DNA of 64,000 nucleotides, taken from NCBI GenBank assembly GCA_963835495.1, contig CAWIFQ010000003.1:682001-746000 (forward strand), written 5' to 3'. A program made the translations under genes and the position numbers. Below the pieces are notes generated by a model, which saw only the letters and a list, made by a program, of their open reading frames with translations, did not search any database and was not told the DNA's origin. This document shows positions 19,366 to 35,643 of the stretch, piece by piece; position 1 is the first letter of the stretch; every line of letters begins with the position of its first letter. This DNA is from Acaudatibacter sp963835495 (GTDB lineage: Bacteria > Pseudomonadota > Alphaproteobacteria > Caulobacterales > Caulobacteraceae).

Positions 19366-19786
19366 CTCGTCGGCGCACAGGCGGCCGGCACGCTCGATAG
19401 GCCCGGACCGCAGGTCGGATCGGCGATTTCGAGCGCGGATCAGGAGGTCGACGACGGTCCGCGTCGACGCCGGCTCGCATGGCGCTGGACGACCACCGCG
19501 GCGACCGCGGCCGAGCACGCTACGACACTCGTCAGCGCGCCCAGCAGCAACGGCCAGCTCGCGCCGAGTCGCAGGGCGGCGAGCGACAGGGCGGCTGGCG
19601 GCATGACCATGCCACGGCGATACCACGCGCGCCGACCGAAGCCGACCGCTGGCGAGAACGGGGCGCGGCGTCTTCGCCCGCTTGCCGCCGCCGGGCGTCG
19701 CTGCTAAATCAAGCGCCCTAGCGGCGATGAGCCGAACGCGCCGGCGGGCAGATAGCCTTCCGGCGCGTTGTTCATTGTCGGTCTCT
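19366..19786. other. Stretch between the repressor and tRNA-Trp (about 420 bp)
   Basis: Contains only the doubtful minus-strand 56-codon frame at 19440-19610. No terminator or second RNA gene was recognised. The promoter for tRNA-Trp/secE/nusG presumably lies near 19730-19780. Confidence 0.4.
19440..19610 (-). CDS. Possible small membrane protein
   Basis: A 56-codon frame opposite the repressor's downstream region: MVMPPAALSLAALRLG followed by a hydrophobic stretch with PLLLGALTSVVACSAAVAAVV, then a basic tail. The hydrophobic pattern looks real, but there is no recognised family and no strong ribosome binding site, so it may be chance in GC-rich DNA. Confidence 0.25.
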   Translation of the reverse strand: MVMPPAALSLAALRLGASWPLLLGALTSVVACSAAVAAVVVQRHASRRRRGPSSTS

Positions 19787-19862
19787 AGGAGTGTAGCTCA
19801 GCTGGTAGAGCATCGGTCTCCAAAACCGAGGGCCGTGGGTTCGAGTCCCTCCACTCCTGCCA
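19787..19862 (+). tRNA. tRNA-Trp (anticodon CCA)
   Basis: A 76-nt cloverleaf with encoded CCA. Acceptor stem AGGAGTG/CACTCCT, D-stem GCTC/GAGC, anticodon stem TCGGT/ACCGA with loop CTCCAAA (anticodon CCA), T-loop TTCGAGT, discriminator G. The T-stem GTGGG/CCCTC has one T-T mismatch (50-64). tRNA-Trp just upstream of secE-nusG is a common bacterial arrangement. Confidence 0.95.
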
Positions 19863-19930
19863 CTATATCTATCGCCGAGGGGCGGCCGCATCGGGCCGGT
19901 CCTGGGTGAGCAAAGGCGAAGCAAGCGTTC

Positions 19931-20227
19931 ATGGCCAAAGATCAAGGCGCCATTCCTACCAACATCCGGCCGCGCGGCGCGCCAAAGCCCAGCGCGCGCG
20001 CCGCCGTGGTTGCGGCGCCGCCGAAGAAGCCGTTCGACCCGATCAAGTTCTACAACGAGGTCAGGGCCGAGGCGCGCAAGGTCACCTGGACCAGCTGGAA
20101 AGAGACCTGGATCACCTCGGTGATGGTCGGGATCATGGTGGTCGTGACCGCGCTGTTCTTCTTCAGCGTCGATGGCGTGTTCGGCCTGGCGATGAACTGG
20201 ATTCTCAAGCTGACGGCGGGATCATGA
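19931..20227 (+). CDS. secE: Preprotein translocase subunit SecE
   Basis: A 98-residue single-pass SecE with a disordered, alanine-rich N-terminal extension of about 33 residues. The conserved amphipathic segment FYNEVRAEARKVTWTSWKET precedes the transmembrane helix (about 60-85). It stabilises SecY in the SecYEG channel. Its stop overlaps the nusG start (ATGA at 20224-20227). Confidence 0.95.
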   Translation: MAKDQGAIPTNIRPRGAPKPSARAAVVAAPPKKPFDPIKFYNEVRAEARKVTWTSWKETWITSVMVGIMVVVTALFFFSVDGVFGLAMNWILKLTAGS

Positions 20228-20784
20228 GCGATACGGCCACCCACACCTCCACCCGCCACAAGTGGTACATCGTCCACGCCTACTCGAACTTCGAGAAGAA
20301 GGTGGCCGAGGCGATCCGCGAGCAGGCGCACACCCAGGGCTTGGATGACGCGTTCGCCGAGATCCTGGTGCCCACCGAGGACGTGGTCGAGATCCGCCGC
20401 GGCCGGAAGGTCAACGCCGAGCGCAAGTTCTTCCCCGGCTACGTGCTGGTGAAGATGGACATGACCGACGAGGCCTATCACCTGGTCAAGAACACGCCGA
20501 AGGTGACCGGCTTCCTCGGCAGCGGCCTGAAGCCCATGCCGGTGTCCGAGCGCGAGGTCGCCCGCATCATCGGCGCGATCGAGGAGGGCGTGGAGCGGCC
20601 CAAGCCCACGATCCAGTTCGAGATCGGCGAGACCGTGCGCGTCACCGACGGCCCGTTCGCCAGCTTCAACGGCTCGGTCGAGCAGGTCGACGAGGAACGG
20701 GCGCGGCTGCGCGTCACCGTCTCCATCTTCGGCCGCGCGACGCCGGTGGAGCTGGAATACGCCCAGGTGGAAAAGGTCAGCTAG
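20224..20784 (+). CDS. nusG: Transcription termination/antitermination factor NusG
   Basis: A 186-residue protein with the NGN domain (KWYIVHAYSNFEKKVAEAI ... FFPGYVLVKMDM) and C-terminal KOW domain (GETVRVTDGPFASFNGSVE). It binds RNA polymerase and couples it to Rho or the ribosome. Intact and translationally coupled to secE. Confidence 0.96.
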   Translation: MSDTATHTSTRHKWYIVHAYSNFEKKVAEAIREQAHTQGLDDAFAEILVPTEDVVEIRRGRKVNAERKFFPGYVLVKMDMTDEAYHLVKNTPKVTGFLGSGLKPMPVSEREVARIIGAIEEGVERPKPTIQFEIGETVRVTDGPFASFNGSVEQVDEERARLRVTVSIFGRATPVELEYAQVEKVS

Positions 20785-20793
20785 GACCGTCTG

Positions 20794-20820
20794 GTCCCGC
20801 GCAAGCGGGACGAAGGTTTT
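20794..20820 (+). terminator. Hairpin after nusG, possible terminator
   Basis: GTCCCGC-GCAA-GCGGGAC (20794-20811) is a perfect 7-bp stem with a GNRA loop, followed after GAAGG by TTTT. The T-run is short and displaced, so termination may be weak. Confidence 0.5.
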
Positions 20821-20910
20821 GTCCACGAACTCACGAACCTCACGAACGGTTCGAGACTACCCCGCTTCGCCTGCGGCTTTGTTCGTGTGGTTCGTGAGGT
20901 TCGTGGACAA
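20819..20910. repeat. Long imperfect inverted repeat built of CACGAAC units
   Basis: The left arm 20819-20847 and right arm 20881-20910 pair over about 29 bp with one indel and one mismatch, around a 33-base loop. Each arm contains three copies of CACGAAC. It lies between the convergent ends of nusG and the esterase, and could be a bidirectional terminator or a mobile palindromic repeat. Confidence 0.65.
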
Positions 20911-20987
20911 TTTCTTGGACCTCTGGGCCGTCACCGGCCCTCCAGCACGAGCTTTGACTCCCGCTGCGCGGGAGAGCGGGTAGGGAG

Positions 20988-21911
20988 CTACTCGCTGCGC
21001 CACAGCCACCTGAGCGCATCGGCGAACACCGCGCCGCCGTGGGCGAGGCTGTGGCCGCCTTCGCCGAAGACGAACTTGTAGTCGTAGCCGGCGTATTCCA
21101 GGGACGCGGCGACGGCCTGGTTCGCCTGCGGCCAGGAACCCAGGATGATGTCGGCGTCGGCGCTGCCGCTCTGCAGCCACACCCGGATCGGCTTCCGCTC
21201 GGTCGAGCGGATCAGGTAGGGGTAGTTGTGGCCGCCGCGGATGGCGGTGAACGAGCCGCAATGGCTCAGCACCCGGCCGAACGCGTCCGGCCGGTACCAG
21301 GCCGCCGTGAAGGCGCAGATGCCGCCGCTGGAGATGCCGCAGATCGTTCGCTGGGCCGGATCTGTGGTCAGCCTGCAGCCGATCTCGGCCTCGACGAACG
21401 GCAGCAGGTCCTCCAGCAGGAAGCGGACGTAGGCGTCGGTGACGCTGTCGTATTCACGGCTGCGCTGGACGGTGTCGGCGACGCCGTCGAGGCGGCCGGG
21501 CATGACGAAGACGCCGACGGTCGGCGGCATCTCCGCCTTGGCCAACAGCGTGTCGAACACCGCCGCGGCCCGCACCGGCCCGTCGCGGTTGAGGTAGCCG
21601 CCGCCGTCCTGGAACACCATCAGCGCCGGCGCCGCGGCGGCCGGATCGAAGCCGGCGGGCGTGTAGATCCACAGGTCGCGCCGCGTCCCCGGATAGACCG
21701 CCGAGCCCGCCCAGTCGCGGTAGGACCGCACCGATCCGCGCGGCGTATCGTCCGACGGGAAGGCCTCGGGGTTGGGGTGGTATTGCCGGTCGCCAGGCGT
21801 GCTCAGCGCCTGCAGGATCTCGCGGTTGGAGCGGCCGTTGACCACCCGCGGCCCCGTCTCGTCGTTCATCGAAAGGTGCAGGCCGAGCTGCTGATAGGTC
21901 TCGATGTCCAT
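20988..21911 (-). CDS. Esterase family protein (enterochelin-esterase/Fes-like, PF00756 type)
   Basis: A 307-residue alpha/beta hydrolase of the esterase D/Fes group. It has RDLWIYTPAGFDP, LMVFQDGGGYL, the nucleophile elbow GISSGGICAF, an acidic region GSADADIILG and a C-terminal catalytic His in GEGGHSLAHGG. No signal peptide is seen at the chosen ATG (21911), which suits the conserved MDIETYQQLGLHLSMND start. It is inserted on the opposite strand between nusG and rplK, breaking the usual secE-nusG-rplKA continuity. The substrate is unknown (siderophore or carbohydrate esters are possible). Confidence 0.82.
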   Translation of the reverse strand: MDIETYQQLGLHLSMNDETGPRVVNGRSNREILQALSTPGDRQYHPNPEAFPSDDTPRGSVRSYRDWAGSAVYPGTRRDLWIYTPAGFDPAAAAPALMVFQDGGGYLNRDGPVRAAAVFDTLLAKAEMPPTVGVFVMPGRLDGVADTVQRSREYDSVTDAYVRFLLEDLLPFVEAEIGCRLTTDPAQRTICGISSGGICAFTAAWYRPDAFGRVLSHCGSFTAIRGGHNYPYLIRSTERKPIRVWLQSGSADADIILGSWPQANQAVAASLEYAGYDYKFVFGEGGHSLAHGGAVFADALRWLWRSE

Positions 21912-22083
21912 GCGGCGCTCCCAGCTCGCCGCATTGCAGCGACACTTGGCCGACCTGCTACAGGCCCGCCCCTCGCGTCGGAAGCACTTCTTCGGTCGCG
22001 ACAACAAATCCGTGGGAGGCGCGCCACGCCGCACCACGGCTCTTCAACCGCGAGGCCGGTCCGCTGGCCCGAGAGAGGATGAC

Positions 22084-22515
22084 ATGGCCAAGAAGATCCT
22101 GGGCTACATCAAGCTGCAGGTCCCCGCCGGCGCCGCCACGCCTTCGCCGCCCATCGGGCCGGCGCTGGGCCAGCGCGGCGTCAACATCATGGGGTTCTGC
22201 AAGGAGTTCAACGCCCGCACCGAGAACATGCAGAAGGGCACGCCCCTGCCGACGGTGATCACCGTCTATCAGGACAAGAGCTTCACCTTCGTCACCAAGA
22301 CCCCGCCGGCGACCCACTACCTGAAGGAAGCCGTCGGCATCAAATCCGGCTCCGGCAAGACCGGCCGCGAGACCGTCGGCCAGGTGACGCGCCAGCAGCT
22401 GCGCGACATCGCCGAAAAGAAAATGAAGGACCTCAACGCCCACGACGTCGAAGCCGCCTCGCGGATCATCGAAGGTTCGGCCCGCGCGATGGGTCTTCGC
22501 GTGGTGGAGAGCTAG
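22084..22515 (+). CDS. rplK: 50S ribosomal protein L11
   Basis: A 143-residue L11: N-terminal KLQVPAGAATPSPPIGPALGQRGVNIMGFC and C-terminal rRNA-binding GTGRETVGQ-type segment (GKTGRETVGQVT). It forms the GTPase-associated centre with L10/L12. GAGAGAGGAT precedes the ATG. The 172 bases upstream, divergent from the esterase, must hold its promoter. Intact. Confidence 0.97.
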   Translation: MAKKILGYIKLQVPAGAATPSPPIGPALGQRGVNIMGFCKEFNARTENMQKGTPLPTVITVYQDKSFTFVTKTPPATHYLKEAVGIKSGSGKTGRETVGQVTRQQLRDIAEKKMKDLNAHDVEAASRIIEGSARAMGLRVVES

Positions 22516-22517
22516 AC

Positions 22518-23207
22518 ATGCCCAAGCAAGCCAAGCGCGTCACCGCCTGGACCGGTGACCGCACGATCAACCATCCGCTCACCGAAGCAATCAAGCTGGT
22601 CAAGGCCAACGCCACGGCCAAGTTCGACGAGAGCGTCGAGATCGCCGTCAACCTGGGCGTCGACCCGCGCCACGCCGACCAGAACGTGCGCGGCGTCGTC
22701 GCCCTGCCGTCCGGCACCGGCCGCGACGTGCGCGTCGCCGTCATCGCCAAGGACGCCAAGGCCGCCGAGGCGACCGCCGCCGGGGCCGACATCGTCGGCG
22801 CCGAGGACCTGGTCGAGCGCATCCAGGGCGGCTTCATGGAGTTCGATCGCGTGATCGCGACGCCGGACATGATGGCCCTGGTCGGCCGTCTCGGTAAGGT
22901 GCTGGGCCCGCGCGGCCTGATGCCGAACCCGCGCGTCGGCACGGTGACGCCGAACGTCGGCCAGGCCGTGAAGGACGCCAAGGGCGGCTCGATCGAGTTC
23001 CGGGTCGAGAAGGCCGGCATCGTCCACGCCGGCATCGGCAAGGCGAGCTTCACCGAGGACGCGCTGGCGGCCAACGTCCGCGCCCTGGTCGACGCGCTGA
23101 ACCGCGCCAAGCCCAGCGGCGCCAAGGGCACCTACGTCCAGCGCATCAGCCTCTCCTCGACCATGGGCCCCGGCTTCAAGGTCGAACCGGCCAGCATCGG
23201 CGGCTGA
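22518..23207 (+). CDS. rplA: 50S ribosomal protein L1
   Basis: A 229-residue L1 of the L1 stalk, with LNLGVDPRHADQNVRGVVALP-like and LGPRGLMPNPRVGTVTPNV signatures. It starts 2 bases after the rplK stop. In other bacteria L1 represses its own operon by binding the leader mRNA. Intact. Confidence 0.97.
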   Translation: MPKQAKRVTAWTGDRTINHPLTEAIKLVKANATAKFDESVEIAVNLGVDPRHADQNVRGVVALPSGTGRDVRVAVIAKDAKAAEATAAGADIVGAEDLVERIQGGFMEFDRVIATPDMMALVGRLGKVLGPRGLMPNPRVGTVTPNVGQAVKDAKGGSIEFRVEKAGIVHAGIGKASFTEDALAANVRALVDALNRAKPSGAKGTYVQRISLSSTMGPGFKVEPASIGG

Positions 23208-23235
23208 TCGGCGCCGAGCCACCAAGACGGCAGGG

Positions 23236-23270
23236 AAGGCGGGCTCTCCCGGGCCCGCCTTCTTGCTTTG
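23236..23270 (+). terminator. Terminator/attenuator between rplA and rplJ
   Basis: AAGGCGGGC (23236-23244) pairs perfectly with GCCCGCCTT (23253-23261), followed by CTTGCTTTG. It separates the L11 operon from rplJL, which has its own promoter downstream. Confidence 0.75.
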
Positions 23271-23302
23271 CGCCGGACTTGGCGCGGTCAACGGGCCCTC
23301 GC

Positions 23303-23549
23303 TTGACACGGGCGGACCGAACCAGCATAAGCCGCGCCTTCCGTTCGGGACCCCTCGGTTCCCGGGCGGCTCTGTCCGAGAACCGCGGGCCCTTCGAGGC
23401 TTAATCGATCTTCCGCCGCGGGGAGACAGGATGCGAAGGCCTATCGCGCGACGCCCTGGCGGCGGCGCGGCCTTGCGTTCTCCTCCTCGGACATTCTGGT
23501 TTGCGGCCCGCCGATCCCTGTCGGCGGCCCTGGTTCGTAGGAGAGCGGC
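23303..23549 (+). promoter_or_regulatory. rplJL promoter and long leader
   Basis: TTGACA (23303-23308), a 17-bp spacer, then CATAAG (23326-23331). A start near 23338 gives an untranslated leader of about 210 nt before rplJ, with several GC-rich potential stems. Such leaders commonly bind the L10-L12 complex for feedback repression (family knowledge, not shown here). Confidence 0.6.
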
Positions 23550-24062
23550 ATGGACCGTGCGCAGAAGGCCGAGTCGATCGAGACCCTGAAGGGCGTCTTC
23601 GAAGGCGCCGGCGCGGTGATCGTGACCCACAACCTGGGCCTGACCGTCGCCGAGCTCAGCGACCTGCGCGGTCGGCTGCGCAAGGAAGGCGCGGCGTTCA
23701 AGGTGGTGAAGAACCGCCTGGCCCAGAAGGCGCTGAACGGCGGCGGCGACGCGGCCGGCGCGCTGTTCAAGGGCCCGGTCGGCATCGCCTACGCCCCGGA
23801 CCCGGTCACCGCGGCCAAGGTCTCCACCCAGTACGCCAAGGACAACGAGAAGTTCGTCATCGTCGGCGGCTTCATGGGGGAGACGGTGCTGGACGCCAAG
23901 GGCGTCGACGCGCTGGCCAAGCTGCCCTCGCTCGACCAGCTGCGCGCCAAGCTGGTTGGCCTGCTCCAGGCCCCCGCCACCCGCATCGCCGGCGTCGTCC
24001 AAGCGCCCGCCGCCCAGCTCGCCCGCGTCATCTCGGCCTACGCCGCGAAAGACGCCGCCTAA
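23550..24062 (+). CDS. rplJ: 50S ribosomal protein L10
   Basis: A 170-residue L10, which anchors L7/L12 dimers to the stalk. N-terminal MDRAQKAESIETLKGVFEGAG, then LRGRLRKEGAAFKVVKNRLAQKA. GGAGAG precedes the ATG. Intact. Confidence 0.96.
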   Translation: MDRAQKAESIETLKGVFEGAGAVIVTHNLGLTVAELSDLRGRLRKEGAAFKVVKNRLAQKALNGGGDAAGALFKGPVGIAYAPDPVTAAKVSTQYAKDNEKFVIVGGFMGETVLDAKGVDALAKLPSLDQLRAKLVGLLQAPATRIAGVVQAPAAQLARVISAYAAKDAA

Positions 24063-24094
24063 CCCCAAGCCTCTTGCCTCAAGGAACTAAGATC

Positions 24095-24481
24095 ATGGCC
24101 AACCTCGAAAAGATCGTCGACGACCTCTCGTCGCTCACCGTGCTGGAAGCCGCCGAGCTGTCCAAGCTGCTGGAAGAAAAGTGGGGCGTCTCCGCCGCCG
24201 CGCCGGTGGCCGCCGCCGCCGCGCCGGGCGCCGCCGCCGCCGCGCCGGCCGAAGCGGTCGAGGAACAGACCGAATTCACCGTCGTCCTGACCGGCGGCGG
24301 CGACAAGAAGATCAACGTGATCAAGGAAGTCCGCAGCATCCGTCCGGACCTCGGCCTGAAGGAAGCCAAGGACCTGGTCGAAGGCGCGCCGCAGAACGTG
24401 AAGGAGAACGTCTCCAAGCAGGAAGCGGCCGACATCAAGGCCAAGCTCGAAGCCGCCGGCGCCTCCGTCACGGTCAAATAA
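24095..24481 (+). CDS. rplL: 50S ribosomal protein L7/L12
   Basis: A 128-residue L7/L12: N-terminal dimerisation domain (KIVDDLSSLTVLEAAELSKL), an Ala-rich flexible hinge (about 35-55), and the C-terminal factor-binding domain (KKINVIKEVRSIRPDLGLKEAK). It recruits translational GTPases. The start was chosen 32 bases after rplJ, at MANLEK. Intact. Confidence 0.97.
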   Translation: MANLEKIVDDLSSLTVLEAAELSKLLEEKWGVSAAAPVAAAAAPGAAAAAPAEAVEEQTEFTVVLTGGGDKKINVIKEVRSIRPDLGLKEAKDLVEGAPQNVKENVSKQEAADIKAKLEAAGASVTVK

Positions 24482-24525
24482 GACTAGCGGCGGGCGTCGC
24501 CTGCCGCGTCGGTCTCGATATTGCG

Positions 24526-24554
24526 CGGGCCTGGACCAACGTCCGGGCCCGTTT
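24526..24554 (+). terminator. Terminator after rplL
   Basis: CGGGCCTGGAC (24526-24536), loop CAAC, GTCCGGGCCCG (24541-24551) form an 11-bp stem with one wobble pair, then TTT. Partial termination here would set the rplJL to rpoBC ratio. Confidence 0.65.
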
Positions 24555-24984
24555 GCGTACTGAGCCGGGGCGCCCAGCGCGGCTGGCGACGGGCTGATAG
24601 CCAAGCGGGATTAACCACTTGTCAGTCGCCGTGAAGGAGTGTCACATGCTTTCTCACAGGCGTTTTCAGCGATCGCGCGGATTCCCCCTTTTCATATCCG
24701 CGGCGAGCGCCTAAATACGCGTTTCTCTCAAACTCAGAGACCACACGAGTTTGCAGGCGCGCCCTTCGACAAGCGGCGCGTTTCGTCATTCCGCCCCGAG
24801 GCGCTGGTCACCTGCCCTCCGACCAGCACGAAGGGGCCCCCGGAGCCGTCCCAGCTCCGGCGTTTCCGGCGTCCGGCGGGCGGCCAGGCCAATTTCGGGC
24901 CAGCCGACCGATCGAGGGTGGACGCAACGGATGAAGAACTGACCAACGCGCGGAGTGTATCCGTGCGTTCCCAAGGGAGCCATG
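24555..24984. other. rpoB upstream region (430 bp)
   Basis: No convincing gene. It presumably carries a promoter and/or leader for rpoBC; no clear -35/-10 pair was recognised. AAGGGAG at 24973-24979 is the rpoB ribosome binding site. Confidence 0.4.
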
Positions 24985-29053
<4,069 letters not shown>

Positions 29054-29145
29054 CCGGCGCCCGTTCGCGCCGAACCCGTGCGAGGGGAGGGGCCGTCAGC
29101 CCCTCCCGCTTCGCCTTCCCGAACTACTGACGGTCTGGAAAGTCC

Positions 29146-33345
<4,200 letters not shown>

Positions 33346-33366
33346 GCTTCAACGCGCAAACAAAGA

Positions 33367-33403
33367 AACGCCGGTCGGGCTCACGCCCGGCCGGCGTTTT
33401 TTT
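33367..33403 (+). terminator. Strong intrinsic terminator of rpoBC
   Basis: AACGCCGGTCGGGC, loop TCAC, GCCCGGCCGGCGTT form a 14-bp stem (one wobble pair), followed by a run of T to 33403. Confidence 0.92.
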
Positions 33404-33415
33404 GCGCCTGCGCCC

Positions 33416-33856
33416 CTACGGCTTGACCTGCTTCGCGTCGGCCGGGCAGGCCGCGTCGAGGTAGTGGGCGTTCAGCGAGGCCTCCGCACCGACGATCGGC
33501 AGGATGTGCCAGTGGCCGGCGCCGGACACTTTCATGCTCATCGTCGTGGGTGAGTAAGTGCCGCCGCCCTTCACGTGGTAAAGCTCGTCGTGGCCGCGGA
33601 TGTCGCCCTCGAAGTGCGCGTGGCCGTCGTGGAACTCCTGCACCGGGTAGGTGCAGTGGTAGATGTGGTTGCAGGGCCCCGCCAGGAACCGCGGGATCGC
33701 CTTCGGCTGCACGCACCAGCGCTCGGTCTTCTTGATCAGGCCCAGCCAGTCGGTCGTAACCTCCCAGTAGCCGGGGTTGATCGGATAGGGCTGCGCGCCG
33801 GCGAGCGTCGGCGCGGCGAGCAGGGCGAGCGCGAAGGCGGCGACGTGGGGCTTCAT
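33416..33856 (-). CDS. DUF3617 family exported protein
   Basis: A 146-residue protein with a signal peptide (residues 1-21, KPHVAAFALALLAAPTLAGA). The mature part starts INPGYWEVTTDWLG, as in DUF3617 proteins, with two cysteines framing CNHIYHC and further Cys near the end. It is probably periplasmic; the function is unknown. It sits on the minus strand between rpoC and the S10 operon. Confidence 0.8.
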   Translation of the reverse strand: MKPHVAAFALALLAAPTLAGAQPYPINPGYWEVTTDWLGLIKKTERWCVQPKAIPRFLAGPCNHIYHCTYPVQEFHDGHAHFEGDIRGHDELYHVKGGGTYSPTTMSMKVSGAGHWHILPIVGAEASLNAHYLDAACPADAKQVKP

Positions 33857-34016
33857 GCGGGTCCTTAGGGGGGGCGGGGCCGGGCTACTGACGCCGCAGA
33901 GCGGCTGAATTTCGGCTGAACGGCCGTCGCTCGAGCAGAAGGCCGCCGGTCGGCGCGTTGAGGTAGCGACGCCGCCGCCGATATTCAACACGCACGCTCG
34001 CGGCCCCGACTGGCGG

Positions 34017-34955
34017 CTACTCGGTCGGCGAATGGCCAAGCCGCGGCTGCCCCGGCACCGGGCGCGCTTCCGTGCCCGACGGCGTCGAGTCGCGATATTT
34101 CTGAGCGGCGGCGGCCGAGGCGGCTTCGTGGTCGAGCTCCTGGCGCTTGCTGGCGTCGATCGCGCTCATCTGCGGCGATTCGCGCGCACCCTCGCCGAAC
34201 TGTTCGGCGCAGCGGGCTTTCTCGGCGGCGGTGAAATGCAGCGCCTCGGCGTTGGCGCAGCCGAGCGCGCTGCCGCGCAGGCCGCCGCCGAACCCGGGCA
34301 GGGCGCCGCCAGGCAGGCCTGACCCGCCGCCGGGCGCGCCTCCCGAAGGCGCGGCGGCTGTCGGGGCGGGGCCGGTGGGCGGCGCGAAGGTCGCGCCAGG
34401 AATGGCGACCGCCGGCGCGAGCGGTGCGCCCTGGTCCTTGTTCTTGTGCAGCACGATCTTCGGCGTCGACGCGACCTGCGCCTGGCTCTTCACCAGCTGG
34501 GAGGCGGAGACGACCTTCGGCGGGCCGGGCGTCGGCGCTGGCGTCGGCGGCGCGAGCGGGGTCGGGCTCGGCGCGGGCTTGGGGGCCGGCGCCGGGGTCG
34601 GCTTCGGCGCGGCGGCGACCGGCGCGGTGGGGGCCGGCGCGGGCGTCGCCCGCTCCGGCGTTGGCGGCTGCGGCTTAGGCGGCGTCGGCTGGGGTTGCGG
34701 CTGCGGCGTCGGCGGCGGGGTAGGGGGCTTCGGGGTCGGCTGCACCAGCGGCTTGATCGGCGGCGGGATCGGCGGCGGCGGAATCGGCTGGACCGTCGGC
34801 ACGATCTCGACCTGCACCGCCTCCTGCGGCTCCTCGCGCAGCGGGTAGAAATGGAACTGGCTTACGACAAGGAAGAACAGCCCGGTGTGCGCGACGAGCG
34901 ACCCCAGGAAGACCAGGACGTTGCGGCGCAGTTGGCGTCGCCGCCGCTGAGGCAT
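34017..34955 (-). CDS. Proline-rich TonB-like envelope protein
   Basis: A 312-residue protein: basic N-terminus (MPQRRRRQLRRN), one transmembrane helix (about 13-32), then a long Pro/Ala/Gln-rich stretch of about 150 residues that could span the periplasm, as in TonB. The C-terminal 100 residues (GCANAEALHFTAAEKARCAEQFGEGA) do not look like the TonB_C fold and contain two Cys. It may be an energy transducer variant or an envelope spacer. No ExbB/ExbD genes are nearby. Confidence 0.7.
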   Translation of the reverse strand: MPQRRRRQLRRNVLVFLGSLVAHTGLFFLVVSQFHFYPLREEPQEAVQVEIVPTVQPIPPPPIPPPIKPLVQPTPKPPTPPPTPQPQPQPTPPKPQPPTPERATPAPAPTAPVAAAPKPTPAPAPKPAPSPTPLAPPTPAPTPGPPKVVSASQLVKSQAQVASTPKIVLHKNKDQGAPLAPAVAIPGATFAPPTGPAPTAAAPSGGAPGGGSGLPGGALPGFGGGLRGSALGCANAEALHFTAAEKARCAEQFGEGARESPQMSAIDASKRQELDHEAASAAAAQKYRDSTPSGTEARPVPGQPRLGHSPTE

Positions 34956-35324
34956 TCGCCCCTCCGATCGAGCGCGGACGTCCCTGCCCAGGCAGGGCTA
35001 CATGGCGGCGCGCTGGGGCGGAATTTCGGCCGACGCTGTCGCGGCTTCAAGGCCTTGACGCATAGGCCCCTTCAGGGGTAGACACCGCGCCTCTTTGAGA
35101 GCCGGCTGTGTCGCGAAAGCGGCAGACGCGGTTCGCGAGACGAAACGGCCTTCGCGGCTCTTCCGCGGCGGCCATGAGGACCGGCCCTCGCGGGAATCTC
35201 GCGCGGGCCATTCGTTTTTTGCGAGCGTCGTGTTCCGGGAAGCCTTCGGGCCAACCGGGTCGGTCTTTGAAATGGTCTGGAACACGCGGCGCCCCTAACG
35301 GGACCCGGAGGATTTGCGAGCGAT
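34956..35324. promoter_or_regulatory. S10 operon upstream region with candidate promoter
   Basis: A 369-bp gene-free stretch. A possible promoter is TTGACG (35055-35060) with TAGACA (35079-35084) at 18 bp, giving a leader of about 235 nt that could hold an S10/L4-type control structure. The evidence is weak. Confidence 0.35.
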
Positions 35325-35633
35325 ATGGATCGTCAGAATATCCGCATCAGGCTCAGGGCCTTCGATCACCGCGTGCTGGATCATTCCACCCGCGAGATCG
35401 TGAACACGGCCAAGCGCACCGGCGCGACCATTCGTGGTCCGATTCCGCTGCCGACCCAGATCGAGCGCTTCACCGTCAACCGCTCGCCGCACATCGACAA
35501 GAAGTCGCGCGAGCAGTTTGAAATCCGCACGCACAAGCGCGTGCTCGACATCGTCGACCCCACCCCGCAGACCGTGGACGCGCTGATGAAGCTCGCCCTG
35601 TCGGCCGGCGTGGACGTCGAGATCAAGCTTTAA
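35325..35633 (+). CDS. rpsJ: 30S ribosomal protein S10
   Basis: A 102-residue S10/NusE, first gene of the S10 operon. MDRQNIRIRLRAFDHRVLD and GPIPLPTQIERFTVNRSPH are diagnostic. It also acts with NusB in antitermination. Intact. Confidence 0.97.
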   Translation: MDRQNIRIRLRAFDHRVLDHSTREIVNTAKRTGATIRGPIPLPTQIERFTVNRSPHIDKKSREQFEIRTHKRVLDIVDPTPQTVDALMKLALSAGVDVEIKL

Positions 35634-35643
35634 GGAGCCGGAG

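Noticed and set aside
19366..19786. A BlaR1-type M56 peptidase gene expected after the BlaI-type repressor
   Set aside because: No frame long enough and no HExxH motif. Only a doubtful 56-codon minus-strand frame is present.
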